NCBI RefSeq assembly: GCF_020731355.1 | Contig: NZ_JAJFZK010000004.1 | Span: forward strand, 186,001-250,000 | Direction of reading: 5' to 3' | DNA length: 64,000 nt | Source of the DNA: Bacillus sp. REN16 | Lineage (GTDB): Bacteria; Bacillota; Bacilli; Bacillales; Bacillaceae_L | Part shown: in pieces, positions 30,416 to 39,968 of the stretch | Layout of the letters: every line of letters starts with the position of its first letter | Numbering within the stretch: position 1 is the stretch's first letter | Notes under the pieces: generated by a model | What the model was told of the DNA's origin: nothing | Seen by the model: only the letters and a program-made list of their open reading frames with translations | Databases searched by the model: none | Translations under genes and position numbers: made by a program

Positions 30416-33049
30416 ATGAAACAATTAACATCAGCTCAAGTACGACAAATGTTTTTAGACTTTTTCAAATCAAAAGGACATGCAATTGAACCAAGTGCTT
30501 CCTTAGTTCCACATGAAGATCCTTCTTTACTATGGATTAATAGTGGTGTAGCTACTTTAAAAAAATACTTCGATGGACGTGTAATTCCTCAGAATCCACG
30601 AATTTGTAATGCACAGAAGTCCATTCGGACAAATGATATTGAAAATGTAGGGAAAACAGCCAGACATCATACTTTCTTTGAAATGCTTGGAAACTTCTCA
30701 ATCGGTGATTACTTCAAAAAAGAAGCAATTGAATGGGCGTGGGAATTTTTAACAAGCAAGGACTGGATTGGGTTTGATCCAGAGAAGCTTTCTGTGACGA
30801 TTCATCCGGAAGATGAAGAGGCATTTGAAATTTGGAATAAAAAGATTGGAATTCCTGAGGAACGAATCATTCGTCTGGAAGGAAATTTCTGGGATATCGG
30901 TGAAGGTCCAAGTGGTCCGAATACGGAAATTTTCTTTGACCGTGGTGAAGAGTTTGGAAACGACCCAAATGATCCAGAATTATTTCCAGGTGGAGAAAAT
31001 GAGCGTTATCTAGAAATCTGGAACCTTGTGTTCTCACAATTTAACCATAACCCAGATGGAACATATACTCCGCTTCCAAAGAAAAATATCGATACTGGAA
31101 TGGGTCTTGAAAGAATGTGTTCTGTTATTCAAAATGTACCTACAAATTTTGATACAGACCTTTTCATGCCAATTATCGAGGCAACTGAGTCTATTTCCGG
31201 TGAAAAATATGGACAAGCAAAAGATAAAGATGAAGCATTTAAGGTAATCGCTGACCATATTCGTACCGTTACGTTTGCGGTAGGAGACGGAGCACTTCCT
31301 TCAAATGAAGGTAGAGGCTATGTCATCCGAAGATTATTAAGACGGGCTGTACGTTACGCAAAGAAAATTTCAATCAATCGTCCATTTATGTATGAACTTG
31401 TTCCTGTTGTGGGCGAGATCATGGTTGATTTTTATCCGGAAGTAAAAGAAAAAACAGAATTTATCCAAAAAGTAGTGAAAACAGAAGAAGAACGCTTCCA
31501 TGAAACATTACATGATGGATTAGCTATTCTATCAACTGTCATTCAAAAGGAAAAAACAAAAGGCAGTGATACGATTGCGGGTGTCGATGTCTTCCGTCTG
31601 TACGATACATATGGTTTCCCTGTTGAACTTACAGAGGAATATGCTGAAGAAGAAGGCATGAAGGTGGACCACGACGGATTCGAACGTGAGATGGAAAATC
31701 AACGTGAAAGAGCTAGATCTGCTCGTCAAGATGTGGATTCTATGCAAGTGCAAAGTGGTGTTCTTGGTGAAATAAAAATAGAAAGCACTTTTGTTGGATA
31801 TGATGAACTTGAGGCACAATCAACCGTTCTTGTCATGGTCAAAGATGGGGAAATTGTTGAGAAAGCAAGCGAAGGTGAAGAAATTCAGCTTATTTTAGAC
31901 AAAACACCTTTCTATGCTGAGAGTGGTGGACAAATTGCGGATGAGGGTACAATTGAAAATGAAGCTACAAAAATACTCGTAAAAGATGTCCAAAAAGCAC
32001 CAAATGGACAAAATCTTCACCGTGTTATCGTTGTAAAAGGAAGCTTAGCTAAAGGTGACCAGCTTCAGGCCAAGGTTGACCAAGAAAATCGTGGTGGGGT
32101 TATTAAAAACCATACAGCGACACATTTGTTACATCAGGCATTAAAAGATGTCCTCGGGGTTCATGTAAACCAAGCGGGTTCACTTGTAACTTCAAATCGA
32201 TTACGTTTTGACTTCTCACATTTTGGTCAAATTAAGCCTGAAGAGCTTGAGCAAATTGAGTCAATTGTGAATGAAAAAATTTGGAGCAGCATCCCTGTTC
32301 AAATTGATTACAAATCTTTAACTGAAGCAAAAGCAATGGGAGCTATGGCCCTATTTGGCGAAAAATATGGTGACATTGTTCGTGTTGTTCAGGTTGGTGA
32401 TTATAGCTTGGAACTATGTGGCGGATGCCATGTACCAAATACTTCAACAATCGGGTTATTCAAGCTTGTTTCTGAATCAGGTATAGGTGCAGGAACACGA
32501 CGTATCGAAGCTGTAACGGGTGAAGCAGCATATCATGTAATTAATGACCAAGTAAAAATGCTTCAGGAAGTGGCTAATCTTTTAAAAACAAAGCCAACTG
32601 AAGTTCCAGGTAGAGTCGAAGCATTACAGCATGAAATTCGTAATTTACAACGTGAAAATGAATCACTTTCTGCGAAGCTTGGCAATATTGAAGCGGGCAG
32701 CCTTGTTGACAAAGCAAAAGAAATCAACGGTGCTACTGTTTTATATAGTAAGGTAAATGCCCAAGATATGAATAATCTTCGTACGATGGTTGATGACTTA
32801 AAACAAAAGCTTGGCTCAGCTGTTATTGTTTTAGGTTCTGTGAACGATGATAAAGTAAACTTAACTGCTGGAGTAACAAAAGACTTGATTGAAAAAGGTT
32901 TCCATGCTGGAAAACTAATCAAGGAAGTTGCAACCCGATGCGGTGGCGGCGGTGGTGGTCGCCCAGACATGGCACAGGCCGGTGGAAAAAATCCAGACCA
33001 GCTGGAATCAGCACTTCAATTTGTAGAAGAATGGATAAAAACAATCTAA
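30416..33049 (+). CDS. alaS: Alanyl-tRNA synthetase
   Basis: Charges tRNA-Ala and edits misacylated Ser and Gly. The 877-residue protein has the class II core (N-terminal 240), a tRNA-binding helical part, the editing domain with zinc motifs HTATHLLHQ and CGGCH (near 565 and 665), and a C-Ala domain ending in the glycine-rich [18 protein letters not shown] 30416 follows GTGGAGG; the ATG five bases upstream runs into a stop. Control is by the T-box upstream. Confidence 0.97.
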   Translation: MKQLTSAQVRQMFLDFFKSKGHAIEPSASLVPHEDPSLLWINSGVATLKKYFDGRVIPQNPRICNAQKSIRTNDIENVGKTARHHTFFEMLGNFSIGDYFKKEAIEWAWEFLTSKDWIGFDPEKLSVTIHPEDEEAFEIWNKKIGIPEERIIRLEGNFWDIGEGPSGPNTEIFFDRGEEFGNDPNDPELFPGGENERYLEIWNLVFSQFNHNPDGTYTPLPKKNIDTGMGLERMCSVIQNVPTNFDTDLFMPIIEATESISGEKYGQAKDKDEAFKVIADHIRTVTFAVGDGALPSNEGRGYVIRRLLRRAVRYAKKISINRPFMYELVPVVGEIMVDFYPEVKEKTEFIQKVVKTEEERFHETLHDGLAILSTVIQKEKTKGSDTIAGVDVFRLYDTYGFPVELTEEYAEEEGMKVDHDGFEREMENQRERARSARQDVDSMQVQSGVLGEIKIESTFVGYDELEAQSTVLVMVKDGEIVEKASEGEEIQLILDKTPFYAESGGQIADEGTIENEATKILVKDVQKAPNGQNLHRVIVVKGSLAKGDQLQAKVDQENRGGVIKNHTATHLLHQALKDVLGVHVNQAGSLVTSNRLRFDFSHFGQIKPEELEQIESIVNEKIWSSIPVQIDYKSLTEAKAMGAMALFGEKYGDIVRVVQVGDYSLELCGGCHVPNTSTIGLFKLVSESGIGAGTRRIEAVTGEAAYHVINDQVKMLQEVANLLKTKPTEVPGRVEALQHEIRNLQRENESLSAKLGNIEAGSLVDKAKEINGATVLYSKVNAQDMNNLRTMVDDLKQKLGSAVIVLGSVNDDKVNLTAGVTKDLIEKGFHAGKLIKEVATRCGGGGGGRPDMAQAGGKNPDQLESALQFVEEWIKTI

Positions 33050-33055
33050 AACATA

Positions 33056-33097
33056 ACAATTTGTATCATCCTGGCCAAAACGGATGATACAAATTGT
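33056..33097 (+). terminator. Strong hairpin after alaS without a T run
   Basis: 16-bp perfect stem (33056-33071 with 33082-33097), ten-base loop. The following bases are CACTTCTTG, so it is an atypical terminator or an RNA-end-stabilising hairpin. Confidence 0.5.
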
Positions 33098-33198
33098 CAC
33101 TTCTTGTTTCTATTTAGTTGTGATTAGTGTACAATGAATGGTAAGATTTACATGCACGGATTCAAACACATCAGAATCTAAAGAGTGAGGTGCAGAAC

Positions 33199-33465
33199 TT
33201 GAGCTCATTTGATAAAACAATGAAATTCAACTTTCCAGAGGAACCAGTTGAAACAAATGTAAATGAAGTATTATTCAATGTCTACGATGCTCTTCAAGAA
33301 AAAGGGTATAATCCAATCAATCAAATTGTTGGATACTTATTATCAGGAGATCCTGCGTATATCCCGCGTCACAATGATGCAAGGAATATTATTCGCAAGC
33401 TTGAACGAGATGAAATAATTGAGGAGCTAGTGAAATCTTATTTAAAGATCCATCGTGAGGGGTAA
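33199..33465 (+). CDS. ireB: IreB family regulatory phosphoprotein
   Basis: An 88-residue protein (B. subtilis YrzL; UPF0297). The Enterococcus member IreB is phosphorylated by the IreK kinase and affects cephalosporin resistance. The body [27 protein letters not shown] and [16 protein letters not shown] is typical. I chose TTG 33199, seven bases after GAGGTG; the GTG at 33190 sits in the ribosome binding site. It is the first gene of ireB-ruvX-yrzB, and ruvX follows after five bases. Confidence 0.92.
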   Translation: MSSFDKTMKFNFPEEPVETNVNEVLFNVYDALQEKGYNPINQIVGYLLSGDPAYIPRHNDARNIIRKLERDEIIEELVKSYLKIHREG

Positions 33466-33470
33466 AACGA

Positions 33471-33887
33471 ATGAGGATTCTCGGGTTAGATGTCGGCTCA
33501 AAAACAGTCGGTGTCGCCGTCAGTGATGAAATGGGCTGGACTGCTCAAGGCATTGAAACAATTAAGATTAATGAAGAGCGCGGGCAGTTTGGATTGGAAC
33601 GGCTTGGCGAGATTATCAAGGAATATGGGGTAGAATCTGTTGTTATTGGTTTACCTAAAAATATGAATGGAACAATTGGACCTCGTGGCGAGGCTAGTCA
33701 GCATTTTGCTGATATGGTAACGGAAAAATTCGGTTTGCCTATTGTTTTATGGGACGAGCGTCTTTCAACAGTAGCAGCCGAACGAGTCCTAATATCCGCA
33801 GATGTAAGTCGAAAAAAGAGAAAACAAGTGATCGACAAAATGGCTGCCGTCATGATCCTCCAGGGGTATCTAGATAGTAAAAATTAA
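33471..33887 (+). CDS. ruvX: RuvX/YqgF-type Holliday junction resolvase-like protein
   Basis: A 138-residue RNase H-fold protein (B. subtilis YrrK). Family members act in pre-16S rRNA 5'-end processing, and a junction resolvase role is also proposed. The first acidic residue is in [12 protein letters not shown], others are in [12 protein letters not shown] and LWDERLST, and [13 protein letters not shown] closes the protein. It is tightly spaced with ireB and yrzB. Confidence 0.93.
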   Translation: MRILGLDVGSKTVGVAVSDEMGWTAQGIETIKINEERGQFGLERLGEIIKEYGVESVVIGLPKNMNGTIGPRGEASQHFADMVTEKFGLPIVLWDERLSTVAAERVLISADVSRKKRKQVIDKMAAVMILQGYLDSKN

Positions 33888-33901
33888 TGAGGTGGATTTA
33901 C

Positions 33902-34189
33902 ATGGAACATGGTGAAAAGCAAATCACTGTAATTGATGAACAAGGAAATGAAATTCTTTGTGAGGTATTATTTACATTTGAATCAGAGGAATTTGGAAAA
34001 TCTTACGTCCTTTATTATCCGTTAAGTGATGAGAATGAAGACGAAGAAGATATCGAAATTCATGCATCAAGTTATAGCCCGTCAGAGGACGGAGAAGACG
34101 GAGAACTTCAACCAATTGAGACCGAAGAAGAATGGGATCTTGTTGAAGAAATGTTAAATACATTCCTTGATGAAGAAGGAGAAGAGTAA
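33902..34189 (+). CDS. yrzB: DUF1292 protein (YrzB equivalent)
   Basis: A small acidic protein of 95 residues ([17 protein letters not shown], then [10 protein letters not shown]) ending in long Glu/Asp stretches. ATG 33902 follows TGAGGTGG. It is almost always next to ruvX in Firmicutes. Function is unknown. A terminator follows at once. Confidence 0.88.
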   Translation: MEHGEKQITVIDEQGNEILCEVLFTFESEEFGKSYVLYYPLSDENEDEEDIEIHASSYSPSEDGEDGELQPIETEEEWDLVEEMLNTFLDEEGEE

Positions 34190-34213
34190 AACAGCCATGG
34201 GCTGTTTTTTCTT
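34188..34213 (+). terminator. Terminator of ireB-ruvX-yrzB
   Basis: AAAACAGCC / GGCTGTTTT with an ATG loop and T run, overlapping the yrzB stop. Confidence 0.85.
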
Positions 34214-34297
34214 TTTCTTCAAAACCCCCCAAAAAGCCCCGAAAACAACCTGATTTTTTAGAAAAAACTACAAAATTCTAGTGAATTCTTCCTAAAA

Positions 34298-34329
34298 TTG
34301 ACGAATTACATAAAAAAATGTAGTATAAT
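34298..34329 (+). promoter_or_regulatory. Probable promoter of mltG
   Basis: TTGACG (34298-34303), then TAGTAT after 17 bases, overlapping TATAAT (34324-34329) after 20. Confidence 0.55.
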
Positions 34330-34358
34330 AATTCGAGTGAGGGGAGGATTTACGGTAC

Positions 34359-35495
34359 ATGTCAGATAACGAATCGAAAAAGGATTTATATAAAAAGAAT
34401 CTGCAAGAACGGCATAGTGAAGCCAGAGTAATCCGTAAAATTGTATTTATCGTATTTATGGTAATACTGGTAGCTTTATCTGGAATAATTGGCGGAGGCT
34501 ATTTATATATAAAATCTGCTCTTGAGCCTGTGGACCCTACAAATAAGGAACCAATCGAGGTTACGATTCCAATTGGTTCATCACCAACAGCAATTGCCCG
34601 AATTCTAGAGGAAAATGATATTGTAAAAAATGCAAAAGTATTTCGTTACTATACGAAATTTAAAAATGAATCTGGTTTTCAGGCTGGGGAATACACGTTT
34701 ACTCAATCAATGAACTTTGATGAAATCATTGAAGGGTTGAAATCTGGAATTCTTATGGGTGAGCCAGCTTTTAAACTTGTGATCCCTGAAGGAAAACAGC
34801 TTGAAGAAATTGCAATTATAATTGCTGAACAAACTGGCTATACCTATGAGGAAGTCATTAATAAGATGGATGACGCTAAGTATGTTAATGATTTAATCAG
34901 CAGATACCCAGGTATTTTAACGGAAGAAATATTAAATAAAGATATTAAACATCCGCTTGAAGGTTATCTATTTCCAGCAACATATCCGTTTTACGAGAAG
35001 AAGCCTTCAATTGAATCAATTGTTGAAACGATGCTAGAGCAAACAGAGAAAATCCTTGTAAAATATACAGGCTCACTGGAAGGCAATAAGTATATCGATT
35101 CAACTCATAAACTATTAACCATGGCTTCGTTAATAGAGGAAGAAGCGACAGCGAAAACAGACCGTGAAACAATTTCCAGTGTGTTTTATAATCGTTTAGA
35201 TGCTGATATGCCACTTCAAACAGACCCGACAGTTCTTTATGCATTAGGTGAACATAAGAGAAGGGTACTGTACGAATATCTTGAAGTGAATTCACCATAT
35301 AACACATATCAAATTAAAGGTTTAACACCAGGTCCGATTTCTAATGCTGGTGAAACATCTTTATCAGCGGCACTAAGCCCTGCGGAAACAGATTATCTCT
35401 ATTTCCTGGCTGCTCCAACAGGAGAAGTATATTTCGCAAGGACATTGGAAGAGCATAATGCATTAAAGGCAAAGTATATTACGAATCAACAATAG
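34359..35495 (+). CDS. mltG: Endolytic murein transglycosylase MltG (YceG-like)
   Basis: Membrane-anchored lytic transglycosylase that cuts nascent glycan strands and sets their length. The 378-residue protein has a cytoplasmic N-terminus, one membrane helix (about 28-53), a LysM-like region (EVTIPIGSSPTAIARILEENDIV), and the YceG domain with the catalytic Glu in MASLIEEEA near 258. ATG 34359 follows GAGGGGAGG. Repeat copy C begins in its stop codon. Confidence 0.94.
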   Translation: MSDNESKKDLYKKNLQERHSEARVIRKIVFIVFMVILVALSGIIGGGYLYIKSALEPVDPTNKEPIEVTIPIGSSPTAIARILEENDIVKNAKVFRYYTKFKNESGFQAGEYTFTQSMNFDEIIEGLKSGILMGEPAFKLVIPEGKQLEEIAIIIAEQTGYTYEEVINKMDDAKYVNDLISRYPGILTEEILNKDIKHPLEGYLFPATYPFYEKKPSIESIVETMLEQTEKILVKYTGSLEGNKYIDSTHKLLTMASLIEEEATAKTDRETISSVFYNRLDADMPLQTDPTVLYALGEHKRRVLYEYLEVNSPYNTYQIKGLTPGPISNAGETSLSAALSPAETDYLYFLAAPTGEVYFARTLEEHNALKAKYITNQQ

Positions 35496-35560
35496 TGACT
35501 TTATTTTGCGATGACGGAATAAGTTACAGCCTCCGGCGGCTGCACAGATTTTTCAAGGGA
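35495..35560. repeat. Dispersed repeat family 1, truncated copy C
   Basis: An imperfect left hairpin (GTGACTTTATT with AATAAGTTAC) begins in the mltG stop codon. It is followed by AGCCTCCGGCGGCTGC and AGATTTTTCAAGGGAA. The usual closing module is missing and is replaced by a terminator-like hairpin. Confidence 0.7.
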
Positions 35561-35585
35561 ACCCAATATGGCGTTCCCTGTTTCT
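35555..35585 (+). terminator. Possible terminator of mltG
   Basis: AGGGAAC (35556-35562) pairs with GTTCCCT (35573-35579), followed by GTTTCTTT. It is joined to repeat copy C. Confidence 0.55.
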
Positions 35586-35686
35586 TTATGATAAAATAAT
35601 TCAAGTTAAAGGGAAATTATTATTATACAAAAACAAATGACTACGTTTTTACCAATACCACCATATCGAAATGGAGGTTTTTTTTC

Positions 35687-36337
35687 TTGTTATCAAGCAA
35701 AATAACCAATTATTTAGAGGCATTACTTCCAAAACGCGATGAAATTATTGAAGAAATTGAACATTATGCGAAAGAAAATAATGTACCAATCATGGAACTG
35801 GTAGGCATTGAAACAATGCTTCAAATAATGCGAATATCAGGGCCGAAACAGATTCTTGAAATTGGAACAGCGATTGGTTACTCCGCTATCCGCATGGCAA
35901 ATGCACTTCCGGATACCAAGATTGTAACAATCGAAAGGGACGAGGAACGTTATGAAAAAGCCCTAGAGAATATTGAGCGAACTGGTACTGGCTCACAAAT
36001 AGAAGTGATTTTTGGGGATGCCCTTGAGGCAGCGGATGAGGTGAAAAAATACGGCGAATTTGATTGTATTTTTATTGATGCAGCAAAAGGCCAATATCGA
36101 CATTTTTTTGACATCTATGAAAAATGCCTTTCAAGGGATGGCTTAATTGTGACTGATAATGTACTATTTAAAGGGCTTGTGGCGGAGGAAGAAATCGAGA
36201 GTAAAAGAATTCGGAATCTCGTGACTAAAATTAAGGCATATAACGAATGGCTTCTCAAGCACCAAGATTATCAAACAACCATCTTACCAGTAGGTGATGG
36301 AGTTGCATTAAGTAAAAGAAGAGGTGTTAAGGAATGA
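35687..36337 (+). CDS. trmR: tRNA 5-hydroxyuridine methyltransferase TrmR
   Basis: SAM-dependent O-methyltransferase (B. subtilis YrrM) that methylates 5-hydroxyuridine at tRNA wobble position 34 to 5-methoxyuridine. The 216 residues carry the SAM motif ILEIGTAIGYSAIRMA near 65 and the metal-site region CIFIDAAKGQYRHF near 130. TTG 35687 lies eight bases after TGGAGGT. It overlaps trhP1 by four bases, so the methyltransferase and the hydroxylases are made together. Confidence 0.9.
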   Translation: MLSSKITNYLEALLPKRDEIIEEIEHYAKENNVPIMELVGIETMLQIMRISGPKQILEIGTAIGYSAIRMANALPDTKIVTIERDEERYEKALENIERTGTGSQIEVIFGDALEAADEVKKYGEFDCIFIDAAKGQYRHFFDIYEKCLSRDGLIVTDNVLFKGLVAEEEIESKRIRNLVTKIKAYNEWLLKHQDYQTTILPVGDGVALSKRRGVKE

Positions 36338-37263
36338 AGAAACCAGAGCTTCTGGTCACGCCTACATGTATAGAAGATATTGAACCATTGATAAATGCTG
36401 GGGCAACAGCTCTTATTATAGGTGAACAACGCTATGGATTACGTCTTGCTGGTGAATTCAATCGCGAGGAAATTGTTAAAGCGACAAACATCGCCCATGC
36501 TCATGATGCAAAAATCTATGTAGCAATAAATGCCATATTCCATAATGAAAAAGTGAATGAGTTAGCTGACTATGTTGCATTTTTACAGGAAAGTAAGGTA
36601 GATGCAATTGTGTTCGGAGATCCAGCGGTATTAATGACTGTTCGTGAGGTTGCACCAGAAATGAAGCTTCATTGGAATACAGAAACAACTGCGACGAACA
36701 GGTATACATGTAATTATTGGGGAAGAAAAGGTGCGAAACGTGCCGTGCTTGCCCGTGAATTAAATATGGATGCGATTGTCGAAATTAAAGAAAATGCAGA
36801 GGTCGAAATTGAGGTCCAGGTTCATGGAATGATGTGCATGTTTCAATCAAAACGTTCGTTAGTCGGAAACTATTTCGAGTATCAAGGTAATGTGATGGAA
36901 ATCGAAAACCGTAAAAAAGATAAAAATCTGTTTTTATTTGATAAAGAGCGCGACAGCAAATACCCGATTTTTGAAGATGAAAATGGCACTCATATTATGA
37001 GCCCAAATGATGTTTGCATCATTGATGAGTTGGAAGATATGATTGATGCTGGTGTTGACAGCTTTAAGATCGAAGGGATTTTGAAAACTACTGAATACCT
37101 GCTTGAGGTAACGAAAATTTATCGAAAAGCAATTGACTTATGTGTGGAAAATCGCGATGAATATGAAGATGTCAAAGATGACCTATTAGAGCAACTTGAA
37201 GAACTTCAACCAATCAATCGCCCCCTAGACACAGGCTTCTACTTTAAAGAAACGGTCTACTAA
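36334..37263 (+). CDS. trhP1: Peptidase U32-family tRNA hydroxylation protein TrhP1
   Basis: 309 residues, B. subtilis YrrN. U32-family proteins TrhP1 and TrhP2 are needed for prephenate-dependent 5-hydroxyuridine formation at tRNA U34. The TIM-barrel part (PELLVTPTCIEDIEPLINAGATALIIGE onward) is intact. The motif region EVQVHGMMCMFQSKRSLVGN keeps one Cys but lacks the SGRC and CC/C cysteines seen in its neighbour, so it probably does not bind the Fe-S cluster by itself. Start overlaps the trmR end; trhP2 follows after 22 bases. Confidence 0.9.
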   Translation: MKKPELLVTPTCIEDIEPLINAGATALIIGEQRYGLRLAGEFNREEIVKATNIAHAHDAKIYVAINAIFHNEKVNELADYVAFLQESKVDAIVFGDPAVLMTVREVAPEMKLHWNTETTATNRYTCNYWGRKGAKRAVLARELNMDAIVEIKENAEVEIEVQVHGMMCMFQSKRSLVGNYFEYQGNVMEIENRKKDKNLFLFDKERDSKYPIFEDENGTHIMSPNDVCIIDELEDMIDAGVDSFKIEGILKTTEYLLEVTKIYRKAIDLCVENRDEYEDVKDDLLEQLEELQPINRPLDTGFYFKETVY

Positions 37264-37285
37264 TAAGTAATGAGGAGGAATTTGC

Positions 37286-38563
37286 ATGTCAACAGCAGTT
37301 GTAAGAGAACCTATTTCAAAAATAGTAGACGGCAAGCGTATGATCGTCAAAAAACCAGAACTGCTAGCACCTGCGGGTAACCTGGAAAAATTAAAAATTG
37401 CTGTTCACTATGGTGCAGATGCCGTTTTTATCGGTGGTCAAGAGTATGGATTACGTTCTAACGCAGATAATTTTACACTTGAAGAAATCGCAGAAGGTGT
37501 AGAGTTCGCCAAAAAATATGGAGCCAAAATCTATGTCACTACAAATATATTCGCCCATAATGAAAACATGGATGGACTAGATGAATACTTAATGGGGCTT
37601 GAAAATGCCGGAGTATCTGGAATCATTGTTGCGGATCCATTAATTATTGAAACATGTAAACGAGTAGCTCCCAAAATGGAAGTACACTTAAGCACTCAGC
37701 AATCCCTATCCAACTGGAAGGCAGTTCAATTTTGGAAGGAAGAAGGGCTGGAACGTGTTGTACTCGCGCGTGAAACGAGCGCAGAAGACATTAAAGAAAT
37801 GAAGGAAAAGGTTGACATCGAAATCGAAACATTTGTTCATGGTGCGATGTGTATTGCTTATTCCGGCCGTTGTACGTTAAGTAATCATATGACAGCCCGT
37901 GATTCCAATCGTGGGGGCTGTTGTCAATCATGCAGATGGGATTATGATTTATTTAAATTAAATGAAGATGAAAAAGAGGAAGCCCTATTTGGAGAAGAGG
38001 ACTCCCCGTTTGCAATGAGTCCAAAAGATTTGAAGCTTATCGAATCAATTCCGCGGATGATTGAATTAGGAATCGACAGTTTAAAAATCGAAGGACGAAT
38101 GAAATCGATTCACTATATTGCAACAGTAGTAAGTGTTTATCGAAAAGTCATCGATGCATATAGTGCCGATCCAGACAATTTTGTTATCGATGAAGAGTGG
38201 CTAAAAGAGCTTGATAAATGTGCAAATCGTGATACTGCCCCAGCCTTCTTTGAAGGGGTTCCTGGTGTAAATGAGCAAATGTATGGCACTCATAGCAAAA
38301 AAACAACTTATGATTTTGCTGGTCTGGTGTTAGACTATGAAAAGGAATCAGGAATCGTAACATTACAGCAGCGAAATTATTTTAAAAAGGGAGATCAGGT
38401 AGAATTTTTTGGTCCTGAAATTGCCAATTTTACACAAACAGTTGAGATGATTTGGGATGAGCGCGGCAACGAAATTGAGAAAGCAAAACATCCATTGCAA
38501 ATTGTTTCGTTTAAAGTAGACAAGCCTGTTTATCCAAACAACATGATGCGAAAGGGGAAGTAA
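37286..38563 (+). CDS. trhP2: Peptidase U32-family tRNA hydroxylation protein TrhP2
   Basis: 425 residues, B. subtilis YrrO. The catalytic partner in prephenate-dependent ho5U34 synthesis. The barrel begins [14 protein letters not shown] near 23. The U32 signature [16 protein letters not shown] (near 185) and the downstream GGCCQSCRW supply cysteines for an iron-sulfur cluster. The C-terminal beta domain ([13 protein letters not shown] onward) is present. ATG 37286 follows GAGGAGG. udk starts two bases after its stop. Confidence 0.92.
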   Translation: MSTAVVREPISKIVDGKRMIVKKPELLAPAGNLEKLKIAVHYGADAVFIGGQEYGLRSNADNFTLEEIAEGVEFAKKYGAKIYVTTNIFAHNENMDGLDEYLMGLENAGVSGIIVADPLIIETCKRVAPKMEVHLSTQQSLSNWKAVQFWKEEGLERVVLARETSAEDIKEMKEKVDIEIETFVHGAMCIAYSGRCTLSNHMTARDSNRGGCCQSCRWDYDLFKLNEDEKEEALFGEEDSPFAMSPKDLKLIESIPRMIELGIDSLKIEGRMKSIHYIATVVSVYRKVIDAYSADPDNFVIDEEWLKELDKCANRDTAPAFFEGVPGVNEQMYGTHSKKTTYDFAGLVLDYEKESGIVTLQQRNYFKKGDQVEFFGPEIANFTQTVEMIWDERGNEIEKAKHPLQIVSFKVDKPVYPNNMMRKGK

Positions 38564-38564
38564 C

Positions 38565-39200
38565 ATGAGCAAGAAGCCAATTGTCATTGGCATTGCTGGA
38601 GGCTCAGGATCTGGTAAAACAAGTGTATCAAAGGCCATATATGAGCATTTTAGGGGTCACTCGATCCTAATGATCGAGCAGGACTCATATTATAAAGACC
38701 AAAGCCATATGCCTTTTGAAGAACGGTTAAATACAAATTATGACCATCCTTTAGCTTTTGATAATGACTTACTCATTGAGCACGTCAAAAAACTTCTTGA
38801 ATACAAAGGTATAAGTAAGCCGGTTTATGACTATAAATTTCATACAAGGTCTTCTGATGTGATTTGCGTTGAACCAAAGGATGTCGTTATTTTAGAGGGA
38901 ATTCTTGTTCTTGAAGATGAACGGCTGCGTGACTTAATGGATATTAAGCTATTTGTGGACACTGATGCTGATATCCGGATAATCCGAAGAATGCTGCGTG
39001 ATATTAAAGACCGAGGTCGTACGTTAGATTCCGTTATCGAACAATATGAGACAGTGGTTCGTCCAATGCATAACCAATTCTGTGAACCAACAAAGCGATA
39101 TGCAGACATCATCATCCCTGAAGGTGGACAAAATCACGTTGCAATTGATTTAATGGTAACAAAAATTCAAACAATTCTTGAACAAAACGTCATTTTGTAA
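38565..39200 (+). CDS. udk: Uridine/cytidine kinase
   Basis: Phosphorylates uridine and cytidine with ATP or GTP in pyrimidine salvage. The 211-residue protein has the P-loop [12 protein letters not shown] near 9, the nucleoside-site region QDSYYKDQ near 40, and [13 protein letters not shown] in the lid. ATG 38565 follows AAAGGGGAAG in the end of trhP2, so it is probably the last gene of the trmR operon. Confidence 0.96.
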   Translation: MSKKPIVIGIAGGSGSGKTSVSKAIYEHFRGHSILMIEQDSYYKDQSHMPFEERLNTNYDHPLAFDNDLLIEHVKKLLEYKGISKPVYDYKFHTRSSDVICVEPKDVVILEGILVLEDERLRDLMDIKLFVDTDADIRIIRRMLRDIKDRGRTLDSVIEQYETVVRPMHNQFCEPTKRYADIIIPEGGQNHVAIDLMVTKIQTILEQNVIL

Positions 39201-39240
39201 TAACATAACAGAGAAATAGGTGTTATGATAGTACAAACAT

Positions 39241-39281
39241 AAGGAAAGGAATGGTAGAAGTTCCCTATCATTCCTTTCCTT
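39241..39281 (+). other. Long hairpin upstream of greA
   Basis: 17-bp stem (39241-39257 with 39265-39281, one G-U pair), seven-base loop, no T run. It lies in the greA leader after a possible TATGAT -10 box, so it may stabilise or regulate the greA mRNA. Strand usage is uncertain. Confidence 0.5.
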
Positions 39282-39375
39282 ACTATACAAATAGGAAAAA
39301 ACAATTCGTACTACATACAATGATTTTTTAAGCAATCACAGGGGGATTGTAACGACTACAAGGAGTGAAGGGATT

Positions 39376-39849
39376 ATGGTAGAGAAAGTATTTCCAATGA
39401 CAGCAGAAGGAAAGCAAAAATTAGAGCAGGAATTAGAGAATTTAAAGACAGTTAAGCGCAAAGAGGTTGTAGAACGTATTAAGATTGCAAGAAGCTTTGG
39501 GGACCTTTCTGAGAACTCTGAGTATGATTCAGCGAAGGATGAACAAGCATTTGTTGAGGGTCGTATTACTACGATTGAAAATATGATTCGAAATGCAAAA
39601 ATTATCGAAGAAGATGCTGACAGTGCTGGTAAGGTCTCATTAGGAAAATCAGTAACCTTTATTGAGCTTCCAGATGGGGAAGAAGAAACCTATACGATTG
39701 TAGGAAGTGCTGAAGCAGATCCGTTTGAAGGAAAAATATCAAATGACTCACCAATTGCAAAAAGCCTAATTGGAAAGCATGTTGGGGACAAAGTAACGGT
39801 TCAAACCCCAGGAGGAGACTTGCTAGTTGAAATAACTAAAATTGACTAA
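39376..39849 (+). CDS. greA: Transcription elongation factor GreA
   Basis: Rescues backtracked RNA polymerase by stimulating transcript cleavage. The 157 residues comprise the N-terminal coiled coil with the conserved acidic tip ([17 protein letters not shown] near 47) and the C-terminal FKBP-like domain (ITKID end). ATG 39376 follows AAGGAGTGAAGGG. Repeat copy D starts at its stop codon and leads into the terminator at 39933. Confidence 0.97.
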   Translation: MVEKVFPMTAEGKQKLEQELENLKTVKRKEVVERIKIARSFGDLSENSEYDSAKDEQAFVEGRITTIENMIRNAKIIEEDADSAGKVSLGKSVTFIELPDGEEETYTIVGSAEADPFEGKISNDSPIAKSLIGKHVGDKVTVQTPGGDLLVEITKID

Positions 39850-39912
39850 CTTTATTCAAAAATACTGAATACAGTTAGAGCCTCGGTGCAAATACGCCAA
39901 GGCGTATTTGAT
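39848..39912. repeat. Dispersed repeat family 1, shortened copy D
   Basis: Left hairpin AACTTTATTCA / TGAATACAGTT (one mismatch) starts in the greA stop. AGAGCCTCGG then joins directly to TGCAAATACGCCAAGGCGTA. The middle of the element is deleted. Confidence 0.75.
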
Positions 39913-39932
39913 TTATATGTATAAATATTATG

Positions 39933-39967
39933 ACACCTCGTCGAAACTGTTGACGAGGTGTTTTTTC
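39933..39967 (+). terminator. Terminator of greA that contains the pbpI ribosome binding site
   Basis: Perfect 10-bp stem ACACCTCGTC / GACGAGGTGT (39933-39942 with 39952-39961), then TTTTTT. The right arm holds GAGGTG, eight bases before the pbpI ATG at 39969. The hairpin therefore both ends greA transcripts and hides the only ribosome binding site of pbpI in read-through RNA. Confidence 0.85.
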
Positions 39968-39968
39968 T

